A stretch of 64,000 bases of DNA from Pseudomonas sp. N040 (GCF_015637705.1 NZ_JADOBE010000010.1:62001-126000); one strand, 5' to 3'. Numbered from the stretch's first letter, positions 19,717-31,515 are shown. A program made the numbers and translations. The notes: a model not told the origin generated them from the sequence alone.

Positions 19717-20653
19717 GAAGAGCTGGCAATTGCTCGAGAAGGTAGTGCTTGCCGGGGTGCAGGAGCAGCGTCGCGCGCGGCGCTGGGGGATATTCTTCAA
19801 GGCCCTGACACTTCTCTACCTGTTTGTCGCGCTCGCCATGTTTTCGCCGCTGATGGACTTCGAGAAGCAGGCGGCGCGCACTGAGAATCATACGGCGCTG
19901 ATCGAGGTGCGCGGCATGATTGCGGACAAGGAGGAAGCCAGTGCGGACAATATTGTCACCAGCCTGAGGGCTGCCTTCGAGGACAGCAAGACCAGGGGCG
20001 TGGTGCTGCGTATCAACAGTCCGGGCGGCAGTCCGGTGCAATCGTCCTACGTGTACAACGAGATACGTCGTCTGCGTGCCGAGCATCCGCAAATCAAGGT
20101 TTACGCGGTGATCACCGATCTCGGGGCGTCCGGGGCCTACTACATAGCCAGTGCAGCCGATCAGATTTACGCCGACAAGAGCAGTCTGGTCGGCTCGATA
20201 GGCGTCACCGCATCCGGTTTCGGCTTTGTCGGGGTAATGGAGAAGCTTGGCGTTGATCGGCGGATTTATACCTCGGGTGAGCACAAGGCGTTCCTCGATC
20301 CGTTCCAGCCACAGAAAGAGGATGAAACCATCTTCTGGCAGGGCGTGCTGGATACCACCCATCGGCAGTTCATTGACAGCGTCCGCCAGGGGCGTGGGGA
20401 ACGGTTGAAGGTCGAGGGGCATCCCGAACTGTTCAGTGGCCTGATCTGGTCTGGCGAGCAGGCGCTGGCTCTGGGCCTGATCGACGCCTATGGCAATGCC
20501 AGTTCAGTTGCGCGCGAAGTCATTGGCGAGAAGGAAATCGTCGACTATACGGTGCGCGAGAGCCCCTTTGACCGTTTCGCCAAGCGCATTGGCGCCAGTG
20601 TGGCGCAGAACCTTGCGCTGTGGATGGGCTTCCAGGGTCCGGCATTGCGCTGA
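19706..20653 (+). CDS. sppA: S49 family signal peptide peptidase
   Basis: This 315-residue inner-membrane serine peptidase degrades cleaved signal peptides. One transmembrane anchor is at about 29-50 (FFKALTLLYLFVALAMF), followed by the protease domain with RINSPGGSP, DLGASGAYYIASAAD (Ser-containing) and SLVGSIGV. It is the short 36K type rather than the duplicated E. coli SppA. The ATG at 19706 overlaps the end of the HAD gene by 11 bases, with GAGGGGG upstream. Confidence 0.93.
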   Translation: MSDEKSWQLLEKVVLAGVQEQRRARRWGIFFKALTLLYLFVALAMFSPLMDFEKQAARTENHTALIEVRGMIADKEEASADNIVTSLRAAFEDSKTRGVVLRINSPGGSPVQSSYVYNEIRRLRAEHPQIKVYAVITDLGASGAYYIASAADQIYADKSSLVGSIGVTASGFGFVGVMEKLGVDRRIYTSGEHKAFLDPFQPQKEDETIFWQGVLDTTHRQFIDSVRQGRGERLKVEGHPELFSGLIWSGEQALALGLIDAYGNASSVAREVIGEKEIVDYTVRESPFDRFAKRIGASVAQNLALWMGFQGPALR

Positions 20654-20674
20654 CCAGCAGCTGTCCGGAAGGCT

Positions 20675-21253
20675 TCAGGGAACTGAAATGCCTTCCTCGA
20701 GCAGCATGTCGACCAGTCGTATCAGCGGTAGCCCGATCAGGCTGGTCGCATCGTTGCCCTCGGTGCCGCGAAACAGGCTGACGCCCAGGCCCTCCGCCTT
20801 GAAGCTGCCGGCACAGTCGAAAGGCTGCTCGGCCTCCAGATAGCGCCTGATGCGCAGTTCATCCAATTCGCGGAAATGCACGGTGAAGGGGATGCAGTCG
20901 ACCTGGCAGCGATCCTTGGCGCTATTGAACAGGGCCAGTCCGGTCAGGAACGTCACGCTGCGGCCGCTGGCGGCCAGCAGTTGCGCGGTTGCGCGGCGCA
21001 GGTCATGCGGCTTGCCAAGAATCAGTTCGCCCAGCACGGCAACCTGATCCGAGCCTATGACAAGGTGTTGTGTATGGCTGGCACCCACTGCGCGGGCTTT
21101 TTCTTCGGCGAGGCGGCACACCAGTTGTATCGCGGATTCGTCCTGGCGTGGCTGTTCATTGATGTCTGGGCTGCAGCAGGTGAAGGGCAGGCGCAGGCGC
21201 TGCAACAGTTCGCGGCGATAAGTTGAGCTGGAAGCGAGTACGAGCGGCAGCAT
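20675..21253 (-). CDS. Maf-like nucleoside triphosphate pyrophosphatase (YceF type)
   Basis: This 192-residue enzyme is predicted to hydrolyse non-canonical or 7-methyl-GTP nucleotides to monophosphates. It starts with LPLVLASSSTYRRELL (family: LILASxSxxRxxLL), then AEEKA and VIGSDQV, which bears the catalytic aspartate. In Pseudomonas and enterobacteria it is encoded divergently from yceD, as here; only 99 bases separate the two starts. The start at 21253 is fixed by the conserved N-terminal motif. Confidence 0.93.
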   Translation of the reverse strand: MLPLVLASSSTYRRELLQRLRLPFTCCSPDINEQPRQDESAIQLVCRLAEEKARAVGASHTQHLVIGSDQVAVLGELILGKPHDLRRATAQLLAASGRSVTFLTGLALFNSAKDRCQVDCIPFTVHFRELDELRIRRYLEAEQPFDCAGSFKAEGLGVSLFRGTEGNDATSLIGLPLIRLVDMLLEEGISVP

Positions 21254-21314
21254 GATGGCCCCTTCAGGAATGCCTGGAGAGTCTATCGATCTGTGGCCAG
21301 AAGTTGAATTTGTT

Positions 21315-21343
21315 TTGACAGCGGAGGGGGGCATCCATAGAAT
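21315..21343 (+). promoter_or_regulatory. Sigma70 promoter of the yceD-rpmF-plsX-fab operon
   Basis: TTGACA (21315-21320), a 17-base spacer and TAGAAT (21338-21343) form an almost ideal sigma70 promoter. Initiation would be near 21350, only about three bases before the yceD ATG at 21353, so the transcript would be leaderless or nearly so. Confidence 0.85.
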
Positions 21344-21352
21344 GTCGCGCCT

Positions 21353-21880
21353 ATGTTGAAAGGCCCTATTCCATCTCACGTTGATCCGCGCAAGCTAGCT
21401 GATCGTGCTGCCATCCTTGAGGGTGAGCTGCCTTTCGAAAGCCTGCCGCGTTTTAGCGAGCCACTGGCAGACAAAGCTGGTGTCGTTCGGGCGAAATTCG
21501 TTTTCGAACGGGCAGAGCGTAGAGCCGCAGTGATTCGCTGCGAGCTGGATGCCGAGGTCAAGATGGTATGCCAGCGTTGTCTTGAGCTGGCGGTGCTGCC
21601 TGTACATGTCGAAAGCTCCTTCCAGGTTGTCAAGGAAGGCGCTACCGACATCACGGTACCGAAAGGTTATGAAGCACTGGAAGTAGGTGAAGAGTTGCTG
21701 GATTTGTTGACCTTGGCGGAAGACGAGCTGTTGCTCGCTTTGCCCATCGTTCCGCTTCACAGCTCAGAAGATTGCCAGCAGTTGGCGGGTTTTGATGAAC
21801 CCGATCCAGAGCCGGACGAGGTTTCGCGGTCCAACCCGTTCAGCGTACTGGCGCAGTTAAAGCGTGACCCAAACGTTTAG
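21353..21880 (+). CDS. yceD: 23S rRNA accumulation protein YceD (DUF177)
   Basis: This 175-residue member of the DUF177 family is needed in bacteria and plastids for normal 23S rRNA accumulation. It has the conserved CQRCLE motif (about residues 75-80) and an acidic C-terminal half ending in NPFSVLAQLKRD. It directly precedes rpmF, an arrangement conserved across most proteobacteria. The ATG sits within about ten bases of the promoter's -10 element. Confidence 0.93.
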   Translation: MLKGPIPSHVDPRKLADRAAILEGELPFESLPRFSEPLADKAGVVRAKFVFERAERRAAVIRCELDAEVKMVCQRCLELAVLPVHVESSFQVVKEGATDITVPKGYEALEVGEELLDLLTLAEDELLLALPIVPLHSSEDCQQLAGFDEPDPEPDEVSRSNPFSVLAQLKRDPNV

Positions 21881-21893
21881 GAGTTAATCAGTT

Positions 21894-22076
21894 ATGGCTG
21901 TTCAGCAGAACAAAAAATCCCGCTCTGCCCGTGATATGCGTCGTTCCCACGATGCTCTCGAGGCTAACGCTCTGTCGGTTGAGAAAACCACTGGCGAAGT
22001 TCACCTGCGCCACCACGTATCGCCAGAGGGCGTTTATCGTGGTCGCAAAGTGATCGACAAGGGCGCTGACGAGTAA
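21894..22076 (+). CDS. rpmF: Ribosomal protein L32
   Basis: A 60-residue basic protein ([20 protein letters not shown]) that matches L32 of the large ribosomal subunit. The zinc-ribbon cysteines found in many L32 proteins are absent, as in the C-minus form. A good ribosome site (TAGGAGTTAATC) precedes the ATG. It lies 13 bases after yceD and three bases before plsX. Confidence 0.97.
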   Translation: MAVQQNKKSRSARDMRRSHDALEANALSVEKTTGEVHLRHHVSPEGVYRGRKVIDKGADE

Positions 22077-22079
22077 TCC

Positions 22080-23090
22080 TTGTCCGCTCCAGTCATCGCG
22101 ATTGATGCAATGGGCGGGGACTTGGGTCCCCGCTGCATTGTTCCGGCCAGTATCGCCTGTCTGGCTGAGTTCCCTTCGTTACACCTGGTCCTGGTTGGCC
22201 AAGCCCCGTTACTTCAGAGTCTGATCGCCAGCAATCCGGCGGTGGATTCCGCGCGCCTGCGAATCGAGCATGCCAGTGAAGTCATCGGCATGGACGAGCG
22301 TCCTGCGCAGGCTTTGCGTGGAAAGCCGGACGCCTCGATGCGGATCGCTCTTGAGCTGGTGCGCAGCGGTCGCGCCAATGCCTGCGTCAGTGCCGGCAAC
22401 AGCGGTGCGTTGATGGCCTTGTCGCGCTACCTGCTGAAGACCCTGCCAGGGATTGATCGTCCTGCCATGATCAGTGCGGTTCCAACTGCCCGGGGTCTTT
22501 GCCATCTGCTGGATCTGGGTGCCAATGTCGATTGCAGCGCCGAACACCTGTATCAGTTTGCCGTCATGGGGGCAGTGGCCGTGGAGGCGCTGGGTGTCGC
22601 CAACCCGCGGGTCGCTCTGCTCAATATAGGTACCGAGGACATCAAGGGTAATCAGCAGGTCAAGCTCGCAGCCAGCATGCTGCAGCAGGCCCCGGGGCTG
22701 AATTATGTGGGTTACATCGAAGGTGACGGGGTTTATCGAGGCGAGGCTGATGTGGTTGTGTGCGACGGCTTTGTCGGCAACATTTTTCTCAAGTCCAGCG
22801 AAGGCCTGGCTACGATGATTGCCGGGCGTGCCCAGACCCTTTTCTCCGAAAGCCTGACTTCACGCCTGATCGGACGCCTTGCGTCGCCACTGTTGAAACG
22901 CTTGCATGCCGAACTGGCCCCGGAAACCCATAATGGTGCCAGTCTGCTTGGGCTGCAGGGCATCGTGGTGAAAAGCCATGGCTCCGCCGATCAGCAAGGC
23001 TTTCGCAGCGCGTTAAGGTTGGCGTTTGCCGAGATTCGCGCAAATTTGCCACAGCGACTGCATGGCCGGTTGGAAGATCTATTGCTGTAG
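22080..23090 (+). CDS. plsX: Phosphate acyltransferase PlsX
   Basis: PlsX converts acyl-ACP to acyl phosphate for phosphatidic acid synthesis. The 336-residue sequence has [12 protein letters not shown] at residues 6-17, [10 protein letters not shown] and the C-terminal [14 protein letters not shown]. The start is a TTG three bases after the rpmF stop; no better start exists before the conserved motif. The weak start may hold PlsX below L32 in output. Confidence 0.94.
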   Translation: MSAPVIAIDAMGGDLGPRCIVPASIACLAEFPSLHLVLVGQAPLLQSLIASNPAVDSARLRIEHASEVIGMDERPAQALRGKPDASMRIALELVRSGRANACVSAGNSGALMALSRYLLKTLPGIDRPAMISAVPTARGLCHLLDLGANVDCSAEHLYQFAVMGAVAVEALGVANPRVALLNIGTEDIKGNQQVKLAASMLQQAPGLNYVGYIEGDGVYRGEADVVVCDGFVGNIFLKSSEGLATMIAGRAQTLFSESLTSRLIGRLASPLLKRLHAELAPETHNGASLLGLQGIVVKSHGSADQQGFRSALRLAFAEIRANLPQRLHGRLEDLLL

Positions 23091-23138
23091 TAACGTGTGA
23101 CGTCTTTTGGCAAGGCGCCATCCAAGTGTCAGTTTGTT

Positions 23139-23166
23139 GCTTCCGTCGGGTACGGAAGCACTTTTG
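23139..23166 (+). terminator. Hairpin between plsX and fabD, possible attenuator
   Basis: An 8-bp stem GCTTCCGT/ACGGAAGC (23139-23146 and 23152-23159) with a five-base loop is followed by ACTTTTGC. The short T tract makes it a weak or partial terminator; it may reduce read-through or protect a processed end inside the operon. Confidence 0.45.
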
Positions 23167-23194
23167 CAGCCCATCGCTCAAGGAGATGCATCAG

Positions 23195-24133
23195 ATGTCC
23201 GCATCCATTGCTTTCGTTTTTCCCGGTCAGGGTTCGCAGTCGCTAGGCATGCTTGCCGAGCAGGCCGCGCAGCACCGGCTGATTGCGGATACTTTTGCCG
23301 AAGCATCGGCTGCATTGGGCTACGACCTCTGGTCTTTGACCCAGCAAGGTCCCGAAGAGTTGCTGAACCAGACCGACAAGACCCAGCCGGCGATTCTGGC
23401 GGCCTCGATTGCGCTCTGGCGCCTCTGGCTGGCAGAAGGGGGCGCACGTCCGGCATATGTTGCCGGGCATAGCCTGGGCGAGTATTCGGCATTGGTGGCT
23501 GCAGGTAGCCTGGGATTTGCCGATGCACTGCGCCTGGTCGAATTGCGTGGCCAGTTGATGCAACAGGCCGTCCCCGTCGGGCAGGGTGGAATGGCGGCCA
23601 TCCTTGGCCTGGAAGATGTGGATGTCATTGCGGCCTGTGCCGAAGCAGCACAGGGTGAGGTGGTCAGTGCGGTCAACTTCAATGCGCCGGGCCAGGTGGT
23701 GATTGCAGGTTCGGCCTCGGCAGTCGAGCGCGCCATTGAGGCTTGCAAGGCTCGTGGGGCAAAGCGTGCCATGCCGCTGCCGGTCAGTGTGCCATCGCAT
23801 TGTGCCTTGATGAAGCCGGCCGCCGAGCGCTTTGCCGCTTCAGTCGAGGCGTTGCTCTGGCAGGCCCCGCAGATTCCCCTGGTACAGAATGTCAGTGCGG
23901 CAGTTGTCGCTGATCTGGCTAGGCTGAAGAGCGATTTGCTGGCGCAGTTGTACAGCCCGGTTCGCTGGGTGGAGTCAATGGTCTGCCTGGCCGGGCTCGG
24001 CGTCACCGAACTGGTCGAGTGCGGGCCGGGCAAGGTGCTCGGTGGCTTGAACAAGCGCTGTGTCAAGGGCATTAATACCCATAGTCTGGAAACCCCGGAT
24101 GCTTTCGCGGCTGCTCGAGCAGCGCTGGCCTGA
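23195..24133 (+). CDS. fabD: Malonyl-CoA:ACP transacylase FabD
   Basis: FabD loads malonyl groups onto ACP for fatty acid synthesis. The 312-residue protein starts SIAFVFPGQGSQSLGM and has the nucleophile serine in GHSLGEYSAL near residue 92 and the histidine in SVPSHCALM near 200. AAGGAGATG lies upstream, and the ATG at 23195 is the first to give the family N-terminus. Confidence 0.96.
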   Translation: MSASIAFVFPGQGSQSLGMLAEQAAQHRLIADTFAEASAALGYDLWSLTQQGPEELLNQTDKTQPAILAASIALWRLWLAEGGARPAYVAGHSLGEYSALVAAGSLGFADALRLVELRGQLMQQAVPVGQGGMAAILGLEDVDVIAACAEAAQGEVVSAVNFNAPGQVVIAGSASAVERAIEACKARGAKRAMPLPVSVPSHCALMKPAAERFAASVEALLWQAPQIPLVQNVSAAVVADLARLKSDLLAQLYSPVRWVESMVCLAGLGVTELVECGPGKVLGGLNKRCVKGINTHSLETPDAFAAARAALA

Positions 24134-24147
24134 TAAGGAGAAACCCG

Positions 24148-24891
24148 ATGAGTCTGCAAGGTAAGGTCGCGCTGGTCACTGGCGCCACTCGAGGTATAGG
24201 TCAGGCAATTGCGCTGGAACTGGGTCGTCAGGGCGCTGTCGTTATCGGTACCGCTACCTCGTCCGCCGGCGCCGAACGGATTGCGGAAACCCTCAAGGAA
24301 AATGGCATTCAGGGTGCCGGTCTGGTGCTGGATGTCGGCAGCAACGAGTCCGTTGCGACCACGCTGGAGCATATTCAGCAGCACCTCGGCCAACCCCTGA
24401 TTCTGGTGAACAATGCCGGGATTACCCGCGACAACCTGATGCTGCGCATGAAAGACGACGAGTGGTTTGACGTGATCAATACCAACCTCAACAGTCTTTT
24501 TCGCTTGTCCAAGGCTGTGCTGCGTGGCATGACCAAGGCGCGCTGGGGCCGGATCATCAATATTGGTTCGGTGGTGGGTGCCATGGGGAATGGCGGTCAG
24601 GCCAACTACGCAGCTTCAAAGGCTGGCCTGGAAGGTTTTGGCCGCGCCCTGGCGCGTGAAGTTGGTTCGCGTGCGATCACGGTGAACGCGGTTGCCCCCG
24701 GCTTTATTGATACGGATATGACCCGCGAGTTGTCGGAAGCGCAGCGTGAAGCAATGCTTGCCCAGATCCCGCTGGGGCGTCTGGGGCAGGCTGAAGAAAT
24801 CGCCAAAGTGGTGGCATTTTTAGCTTCCGATGGCGCTGCCTATGTCACAGGCGCTACCATTCCGGTTAACGGCGGGATGTACATGAGTTGA
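24148..24891 (+). CDS. fabG: 3-oxoacyl-ACP reductase FabG
   Basis: This 247-residue short-chain dehydrogenase is the NADPH-dependent reductase of the elongation cycle. It shows the cofactor motif TGATRGIG (residues 12-19), NNAGIT, the catalytic serine (NIGSVVG), YAASK with Tyr and Lys, and the C-terminal PVNGGMYMS typical of FabG. AAGGAGAAACCCG precedes the ATG, 14 bases after fabD. Confidence 0.97.
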   Translation: MSLQGKVALVTGATRGIGQAIALELGRQGAVVIGTATSSAGAERIAETLKENGIQGAGLVLDVGSNESVATTLEHIQQHLGQPLILVNNAGITRDNLMLRMKDDEWFDVINTNLNSLFRLSKAVLRGMTKARWGRIINIGSVVGAMGNGGQANYAASKAGLEGFGRALAREVGSRAITVNAVAPGFIDTDMTRELSEAQREAMLAQIPLGRLGQAEEIAKVVAFLASDGAAYVTGATIPVNGGMYMS

Positions 24892-24941
24892 GTCCGCCGG
24901 AATTCTTGTGTTTGCGCCATGTGTGTTGACCGAGGTTCCGT

Positions 24942-24964
24942 TATAAAAAAGTAACTGTTTTATA
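24942..24964. promoter_or_regulatory. A/T-rich inverted repeat upstream of acpP
   Basis: Perfect 7-base arms TATAAAA and TTTTATA flank a nine-base centre in the 195-base gap between fabG and acpP. The A/T-rich sequence stands out in a GC-rich neighbourhood. It may be part of a separate acpP promoter or an operator for a lipid regulator; nothing more specific can be read. Confidence 0.35.
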
Positions 24965-25086
24965 GTCAGATGGTTGAAGCGATTAGCTGGTCGCACCTTC
25001 TTCCAGCTTGAAATGCGCAAACCCCAGTCTATAAACTTAACGCAGCATTGCTGTTCTGGTTTTATCCATAGGAGTGAAAACAACGT

Positions 25087-25320
25087 ATGAGTACCATCGA
25101 AGAGCGCGTCAAGAAAATCGTAGCCGAGCAGCTGGGCGTCAAAGAAGAAGAAGTAACCAACAGTGCTTCCTTCGTTGAAGATCTGGGTGCCGACTCGCTT
25201 GACACCGTTGAGCTGGTGATGGCTCTGGAAGAAGAGTTCGAGACCGAAATCCCGGACGACAAAGCAGAGAAAATTACCACCGTTCAGGAAGCTATCGATT
25301 ACATCAACGCTCACGGGTAA
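25087..25320 (+). CDS. acpP: Acyl carrier protein
   Basis: AcpP is the acidic 77-residue carrier of growing acyl chains. The phosphopantetheine serine lies in [15 protein letters not shown] near residue 38. Codon use is highly biased, as expected for an abundant protein. It has its own upstream gap of 195 bases and a strong terminator after it, so acpP can be transcribed apart from the rest of the operon. Confidence 0.98.
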   Translation: MSTIEERVKKIVAEQLGVKEEEVTNSASFVEDLGADSLDTVELVMALEEEFETEIPDDKAEKITTVQEAIDYINAHG

Positions 25321-25347
25321 TCCTGTAATCGTCGATTTCTGACTTGG

Positions 25348-25385
25348 AAAAGCCGCACGTCTGATGAAGCCGTGCGGCTTTTCTT
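25348..25385 (+). terminator. Rho-independent terminator after acpP
   Basis: A 12-base arm AAAAGCCGCACG (25348-25359) pairs with CGTGCGGCTTTT (25371-25382) around an 11-base loop and runs into TTCTTT. It would end the abundant acpP message before fabF. Confidence 0.85.
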
Positions 25386-25415
25386 TACGCGCAAAACAAG
25401 AATGAGGGTGTTGCT

Positions 25416-26660
25416 GTGTCCCGAAGACGTGTCGTTGTCACTGGTGTTGGCATGCTGTCGCCGTTAGGTGTGGATGTACCCAGTTCATGGCAGGGAGTTC
25501 TTGCTGGCCGCAGTGGTGTCGGGTTGATCGAACACATTGACCTGTCAGCCCATGGCACCCGCTTTGGCGGCTCTGTGCGGGGTTTTGATGTCGAGCAATA
25601 CCTGTCCGCCAAGGAGGCCCGCAAGCTGGACCCGTTCATTCAGTACGGGCTGGCTGCCAGCTTTCAGGCTGTACGCGATTCAGGGCTGGAAATTACCGAT
25701 GCCAATCGCGAGCGTGTCGGTGTGGCCATGGGCTCTGGTATCGGCGGCCTGACCAATATCGAGAACAATGCTGTTGTACTGAACCAGCAGGGGCCAAGGC
25801 GTATTTCTCCATTCCTGGTGCCAGGCTCGATCATCAACATGATCTCAGGTTTCCTTTCGATTCATCTGGGGGCCCAGGGGCCCAACTACGCCATTGCCAC
25901 AGCGTGCACCACCGGCACCCATTGCATCGGCATGGCGGCACGCAATATTGCCTATGGTGAGGCGGATGTAATGATTGCCGGTGGCTCGGAGATGGCCACC
26001 TGCGGTCTGGGCATTGGTGGTTTTGGTGCTGCGCGGGCGCTGTCAACGCGCAATGACGAGCCCGCCAGGGCCAGTCGGCCTTGGGACAAGGGCCGTGATG
26101 GGTTTGTCTTGTCCGATGGCGCCGGTGCCCTGGTTCTTGAAGAGTTGGAGCATGCCAAGGCCCGCGGTGCCAACATCTATGCCGAACTGGTCGGTTTTGG
26201 CATGAGTGGCGACGCCTACCACATGACCTCTCCACCGGCTGATGGTGCCGGTGCGGCGCGCTGCATGAGCAATGCCGTGCGCGATGCCGGCCTGAACGTC
26301 GAGCAGATCCAGTACATCAATGCACATGGTACTTCCACGCCGGCTGGCGATATCGCCGAAGCAACGGCAGTCAAGTCGGTGTTTGGCGATCACGCCTACA
26401 AGCTTTCGGTCAGTTCAACCAAGTCCATGACCGGACACTTGCTCGGGGCAGCCGGGGCCGTTGAAGCCATTTTCAGTGTGTTGGCTATTCGTGACCAGGT
26501 CGCGCCGCCGACGATCAACCTGGAAGATCCGGATGAAGGTTGTGATCTCGACTTTGTTCCCCATGAAGCCCGGCCGATGGCGATTGACGCCGTGCTGTCC
26601 AATTCCTTTGGCTTTGGTGGGACCAATGGCTCGCTGGTATTCCGCCGGTTCGCTGGCTGA
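25416..26660 (+). CDS. fabF: 3-oxoacyl-ACP synthase II FabF
   Basis: FabF is the elongating condensing enzyme, with a role in temperature control of unsaturated acyl chains. The 414-residue protein has the catalytic cysteine in [12 protein letters not shown] near residue 164, histidines in NAHGTST and [11 protein letters not shown], and the C-terminal [16 protein letters not shown]. It starts with GTG after a GAATGAGGG stretch. Its stop overlaps pabC by one base. Confidence 0.97.
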   Translation: MSRRRVVVTGVGMLSPLGVDVPSSWQGVLAGRSGVGLIEHIDLSAHGTRFGGSVRGFDVEQYLSAKEARKLDPFIQYGLAASFQAVRDSGLEITDANRERVGVAMGSGIGGLTNIENNAVVLNQQGPRRISPFLVPGSIINMISGFLSIHLGAQGPNYAIATACTTGTHCIGMAARNIAYGEADVMIAGGSEMATCGLGIGGFGAARALSTRNDEPARASRPWDKGRDGFVLSDGAGALVLEELEHAKARGANIYAELVGFGMSGDAYHMTSPPADGAGAARCMSNAVRDAGLNVEQIQYINAHGTSTPAGDIAEATAVKSVFGDHAYKLSVSSTKSMTGHLLGAAGAVEAIFSVLAIRDQVAPPTINLEDPDEGCDLDFVPHEARPMAIDAVLSNSFGFGGTNGSLVFRRFAG

Positions 26661-27475
26661 TGCCATGCTGGATCAACGGCCTGCCGGCGGAGCATCTGTC
26701 TGTTCGGGATCGCGGCCTTGCCTATGGTGATGGTCTTTTCGAGACCATAACGGTACGACACGGTCGGGCGCGCTTGCTGGATCGACATCTGCAGCGATTG
26801 ATCCGCGGTTGCCAGCAGTTGCTGATACCGATTGATGAGCAGCAACTGCGCCAGGAAGTCTCGGCCTATATCGCGCTGGTTGCGGATGCCGTGGTCAAGC
26901 TGATCATCACCCGCGGTGAGGGGCAGCGTGGTTATGCCTTGCCCCAGCCGCAGCGACCGTTGCGCATCCTGACGAGTTCGCCATTGCCGGCCCATCCAGC
27001 AGCGAATGCCGAGCAGGGCGTCAGCCTGTTTCCCTGCGCTACCCGGCTTGCCGAACAGCCCTTGCTTGCCGGGATCAAGCACCTCAATCGGCTTGAACAG
27101 GTACTCGCCCGGGCCGAGTGGCAGGATGCGCGGTATGCCGAAGGCTTGGTACGGGATTGCTCTGGCAGAGTGATCGAAGGGGTCTTCAGTAACCTGTTCA
27201 TGGTTCGTGATGGCCGGTTGCTGACGCCTGACCTCTCGCGCTGCGGTATTGCCGGCGTCATGCGGGCGGAAATCATCGACCGGGCAGAGCGCCTCGGCCT
27301 GGTGGCCAGTGTCCGCGACATCGGCTACGACGAATTGCTGACAGCCGATGAGCTCTTCATCTGCAACAGCCTGTACGGTATCTGGCCGGTGCGTGAGCTC
27401 GCCGGGCATGTCTGGCCGGTCGGCAAGCTGACCCGTACACTGCAGGTCAATCTGCAAGATATCCTGGGCGACTGA
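26660..27475 (+). CDS. pabC: Aminodeoxychorismate lyase PabC
   Basis: This 271-residue fold-type IV PLP enzyme forms p-aminobenzoate and pyruvate from 4-amino-4-deoxychorismate in folate synthesis. The start [20 protein letters not shown] and LAYGDGLFETI fit the family; the PLP lysine is in GIKHLNRLEQVLAR near 140, followed by EGVFSNLFMV. It begins at the stop codon of fabF and is seven bases upstream of mltG. Confidence 0.94.
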   Translation: MPCWINGLPAEHLSVRDRGLAYGDGLFETITVRHGRARLLDRHLQRLIRGCQQLLIPIDEQQLRQEVSAYIALVADAVVKLIITRGEGQRGYALPQPQRPLRILTSSPLPAHPAANAEQGVSLFPCATRLAEQPLLAGIKHLNRLEQVLARAEWQDARYAEGLVRDCSGRVIEGVFSNLFMVRDGRLLTPDLSRCGIAGVMRAEIIDRAERLGLVASVRDIGYDELLTADELFICNSLYGIWPVRELAGHVWPVGKLTRTLQVNLQDILGD

Positions 27476-27481
27476 GACGTG

Positions 27482-30142
<2,661 letters not shown>

Positions 30143-30177
30143 AATCCCCCACTGAATTCTTTTGTGTGGAACGCAGC

Positions 30178-30534
30178 ATGAACTTGCCACCTGCCATGAG
30201 CCCTAGAAGCGGCATGTTGTCCCTGACCATCAAGGACAAATCCGTGCTGTACGCAGCGTATATGCCTTTTATCAAGAATGGCGGCCTGTTTATTCCGACC
30301 AACAAGAGCTACAAGCTCGGCGATGAGGTTTTCATGTTGCTGAGCCTCATGGAAGAAGCCGAGAAAATCCCGGTCGCAGGCAAAGTCGTCTGGATCACAC
30401 CTAAAGGCGCCCAGGGCAATCGGGCCGCAGGTGTTGGTGTGCAATTCAATGATGGTGACTCCACTGCGCGCAACAAGATCGAGACCTACCTTGCCGGTGC
30501 ACTGAAGTCCGACCGGCCTACCCATACGCTTTAG
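30178..30534 (+). CDS. pilZ: Type IV pilus assembly protein PilZ
   Basis: This 118-residue single-domain protein is needed for type IV pilus biogenesis in Pseudomonas; it begins MNLPPAMSPRSGMLSLTIKD. It has the PilZ strand motif NGGLFIPT but lacks the arginine motif (RxxxR) that binds cyclic di-GMP, as in the founding PilZ. The ATG at 30178 follows GGAACGCAGC; a GTG at 30166 is in frame. Confidence 0.93.
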   Translation: MNLPPAMSPRSGMLSLTIKDKSVLYAAYMPFIKNGGLFIPTNKSYKLGDEVFMLLSLMEEAEKIPVAGKVVWITPKGAQGNRAAGVGVQFNDGDSTARNKIETYLAGALKSDRPTHTL

Positions 30535-30602
30535 CCTTGACCTGAGCGTTCGGCCGCAATGGCCGGCCAGAGCCGGCGTGGCCTGCCCCTCCAAGTGAAA
30601 TC

Positions 30603-31394
30603 ATGCTGATCGACTCCCACTGCCATCTTGACCGTCTGAACCTCGCCGCTCATGGCGGATCCCTCGATGCGGCGCTTGCTGCTGCACGGGCCAGAGGCGT
30701 GGCCAAGTTTCTCTGCATCGGCGTCAGTGCGGCGAATGCCGGCCCGGTGAAGGCGCTGGCCGAGCGCTATCCGGATGTCTACTGCTCGGTCGGAGTGCAT
30801 CCGCTGGATCTTGAGCCCGGTGCGGAGCCTGCGCTGGACTGGCTGTTAGGGGAACTGGATCATCCGCGCGTGGTTGCCATTGGTGAAACCGGGCTGGATT
30901 ACCACTACCAGCCAGACGCTGCAGCCCTGCAACAGGCGTCCTTCAGCCTGCATCTGCAGGCCGCAAGGATTACCGGCAAGCCGGTGATAGTGCATACCCG
31001 GGAAGCCCGTAGCGATACCCTCAGGCTGTTGCGCGAGGCAGCCTTGCCGCAGGCCGGGGTGCTGCATTGCTTTACCGAGGATTGGCCGACCGCTGCGGCG
31101 GCCCTGGAGCTGGGTTTCTACATTTCGCTTTCGGGGATTGTCACCTTTCGCAATGCCGATGCGTTGCGCGACGTCGCCAGGCGCGTCCCGCATGACCGCC
31201 TGTTGCTTGAGACCGATGCGCCCTACCTGGCACCGATCCCGCACCGGGGCAAGCCGAACCTGCCCGAGTATGTGCGCGATGTGGCCGAGTTTGTTGCCAG
31301 GATCCGCGAGGTCAGCTACGAAACGCTGATAAGCCAGACCGGGGCCAATTTTCACCGCCTGTTCCCACTGGTGAGTGCGGCTGGCGGGCAGTGA
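30603..31394 (+). CDS. tatD: TatD family metal-dependent deoxyribonuclease
   Basis: This 263-residue TIM-barrel hydrolase has the metal-binding start IDSHCHLDRL at residues 3-12, IGETGLDYHY, PVIVHTREA, GVLHCFT and LLETDAPYLAP. TatD proteins act as 3'-5' exonucleases or D-aminoacyl hydrolases. It lies right after pilZ and ends five bases before the U tract of an oppositely oriented terminator. Confidence 0.92.
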   Translation: MLIDSHCHLDRLNLAAHGGSLDAALAAARARGVAKFLCIGVSAANAGPVKALAERYPDVYCSVGVHPLDLEPGAEPALDWLLGELDHPRVVAIGETGLDYHYQPDAAALQQASFSLHLQAARITGKPVIVHTREARSDTLRLLREAALPQAGVLHCFTEDWPTAAAALELGFYISLSGIVTFRNADALRDVARRVPHDRLLLETDAPYLAPIPHRGKPNLPEYVRDVAEFVARIREVSYETLISQTGANFHRLFPLVSAAGGQ

Positions 31395-31398
31395 AGGC

Positions 31399-31515
31399 AA
31401 AAAAAACCCGGATTCAGGGGGGAATCCGGGTCAAGACCATTAGGAGTAACACATAGGTACGCAATCCACGGTACCTAGACCGGTGGGGCATTGGGGTTGA
31501 TGCCGCGCGCCAGTA
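31399..31515 (-). ncRNA. Candidate small RNA, RgsA-like by position
   Basis: On the minus strand a 7-bp stem (TAGGTAC/GTACCTA, 31477-31471 with 31460-31454) is followed by an unpaired linker containing ACTCCTAA. A 10-bp GC-rich terminator (ACCCGGATTC/GAATCCGGGT, 31431-31406) then ends in seven or eight U. Nothing else uses a terminator in this direction. A CAATACT box near 31525 resembles an RpoS-type -10, which would give about 115 nt. P. aeruginosa encodes the sRNA RgsA (P16) beside tatD at this spot. The 5' end is a guess. Confidence 0.5.
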
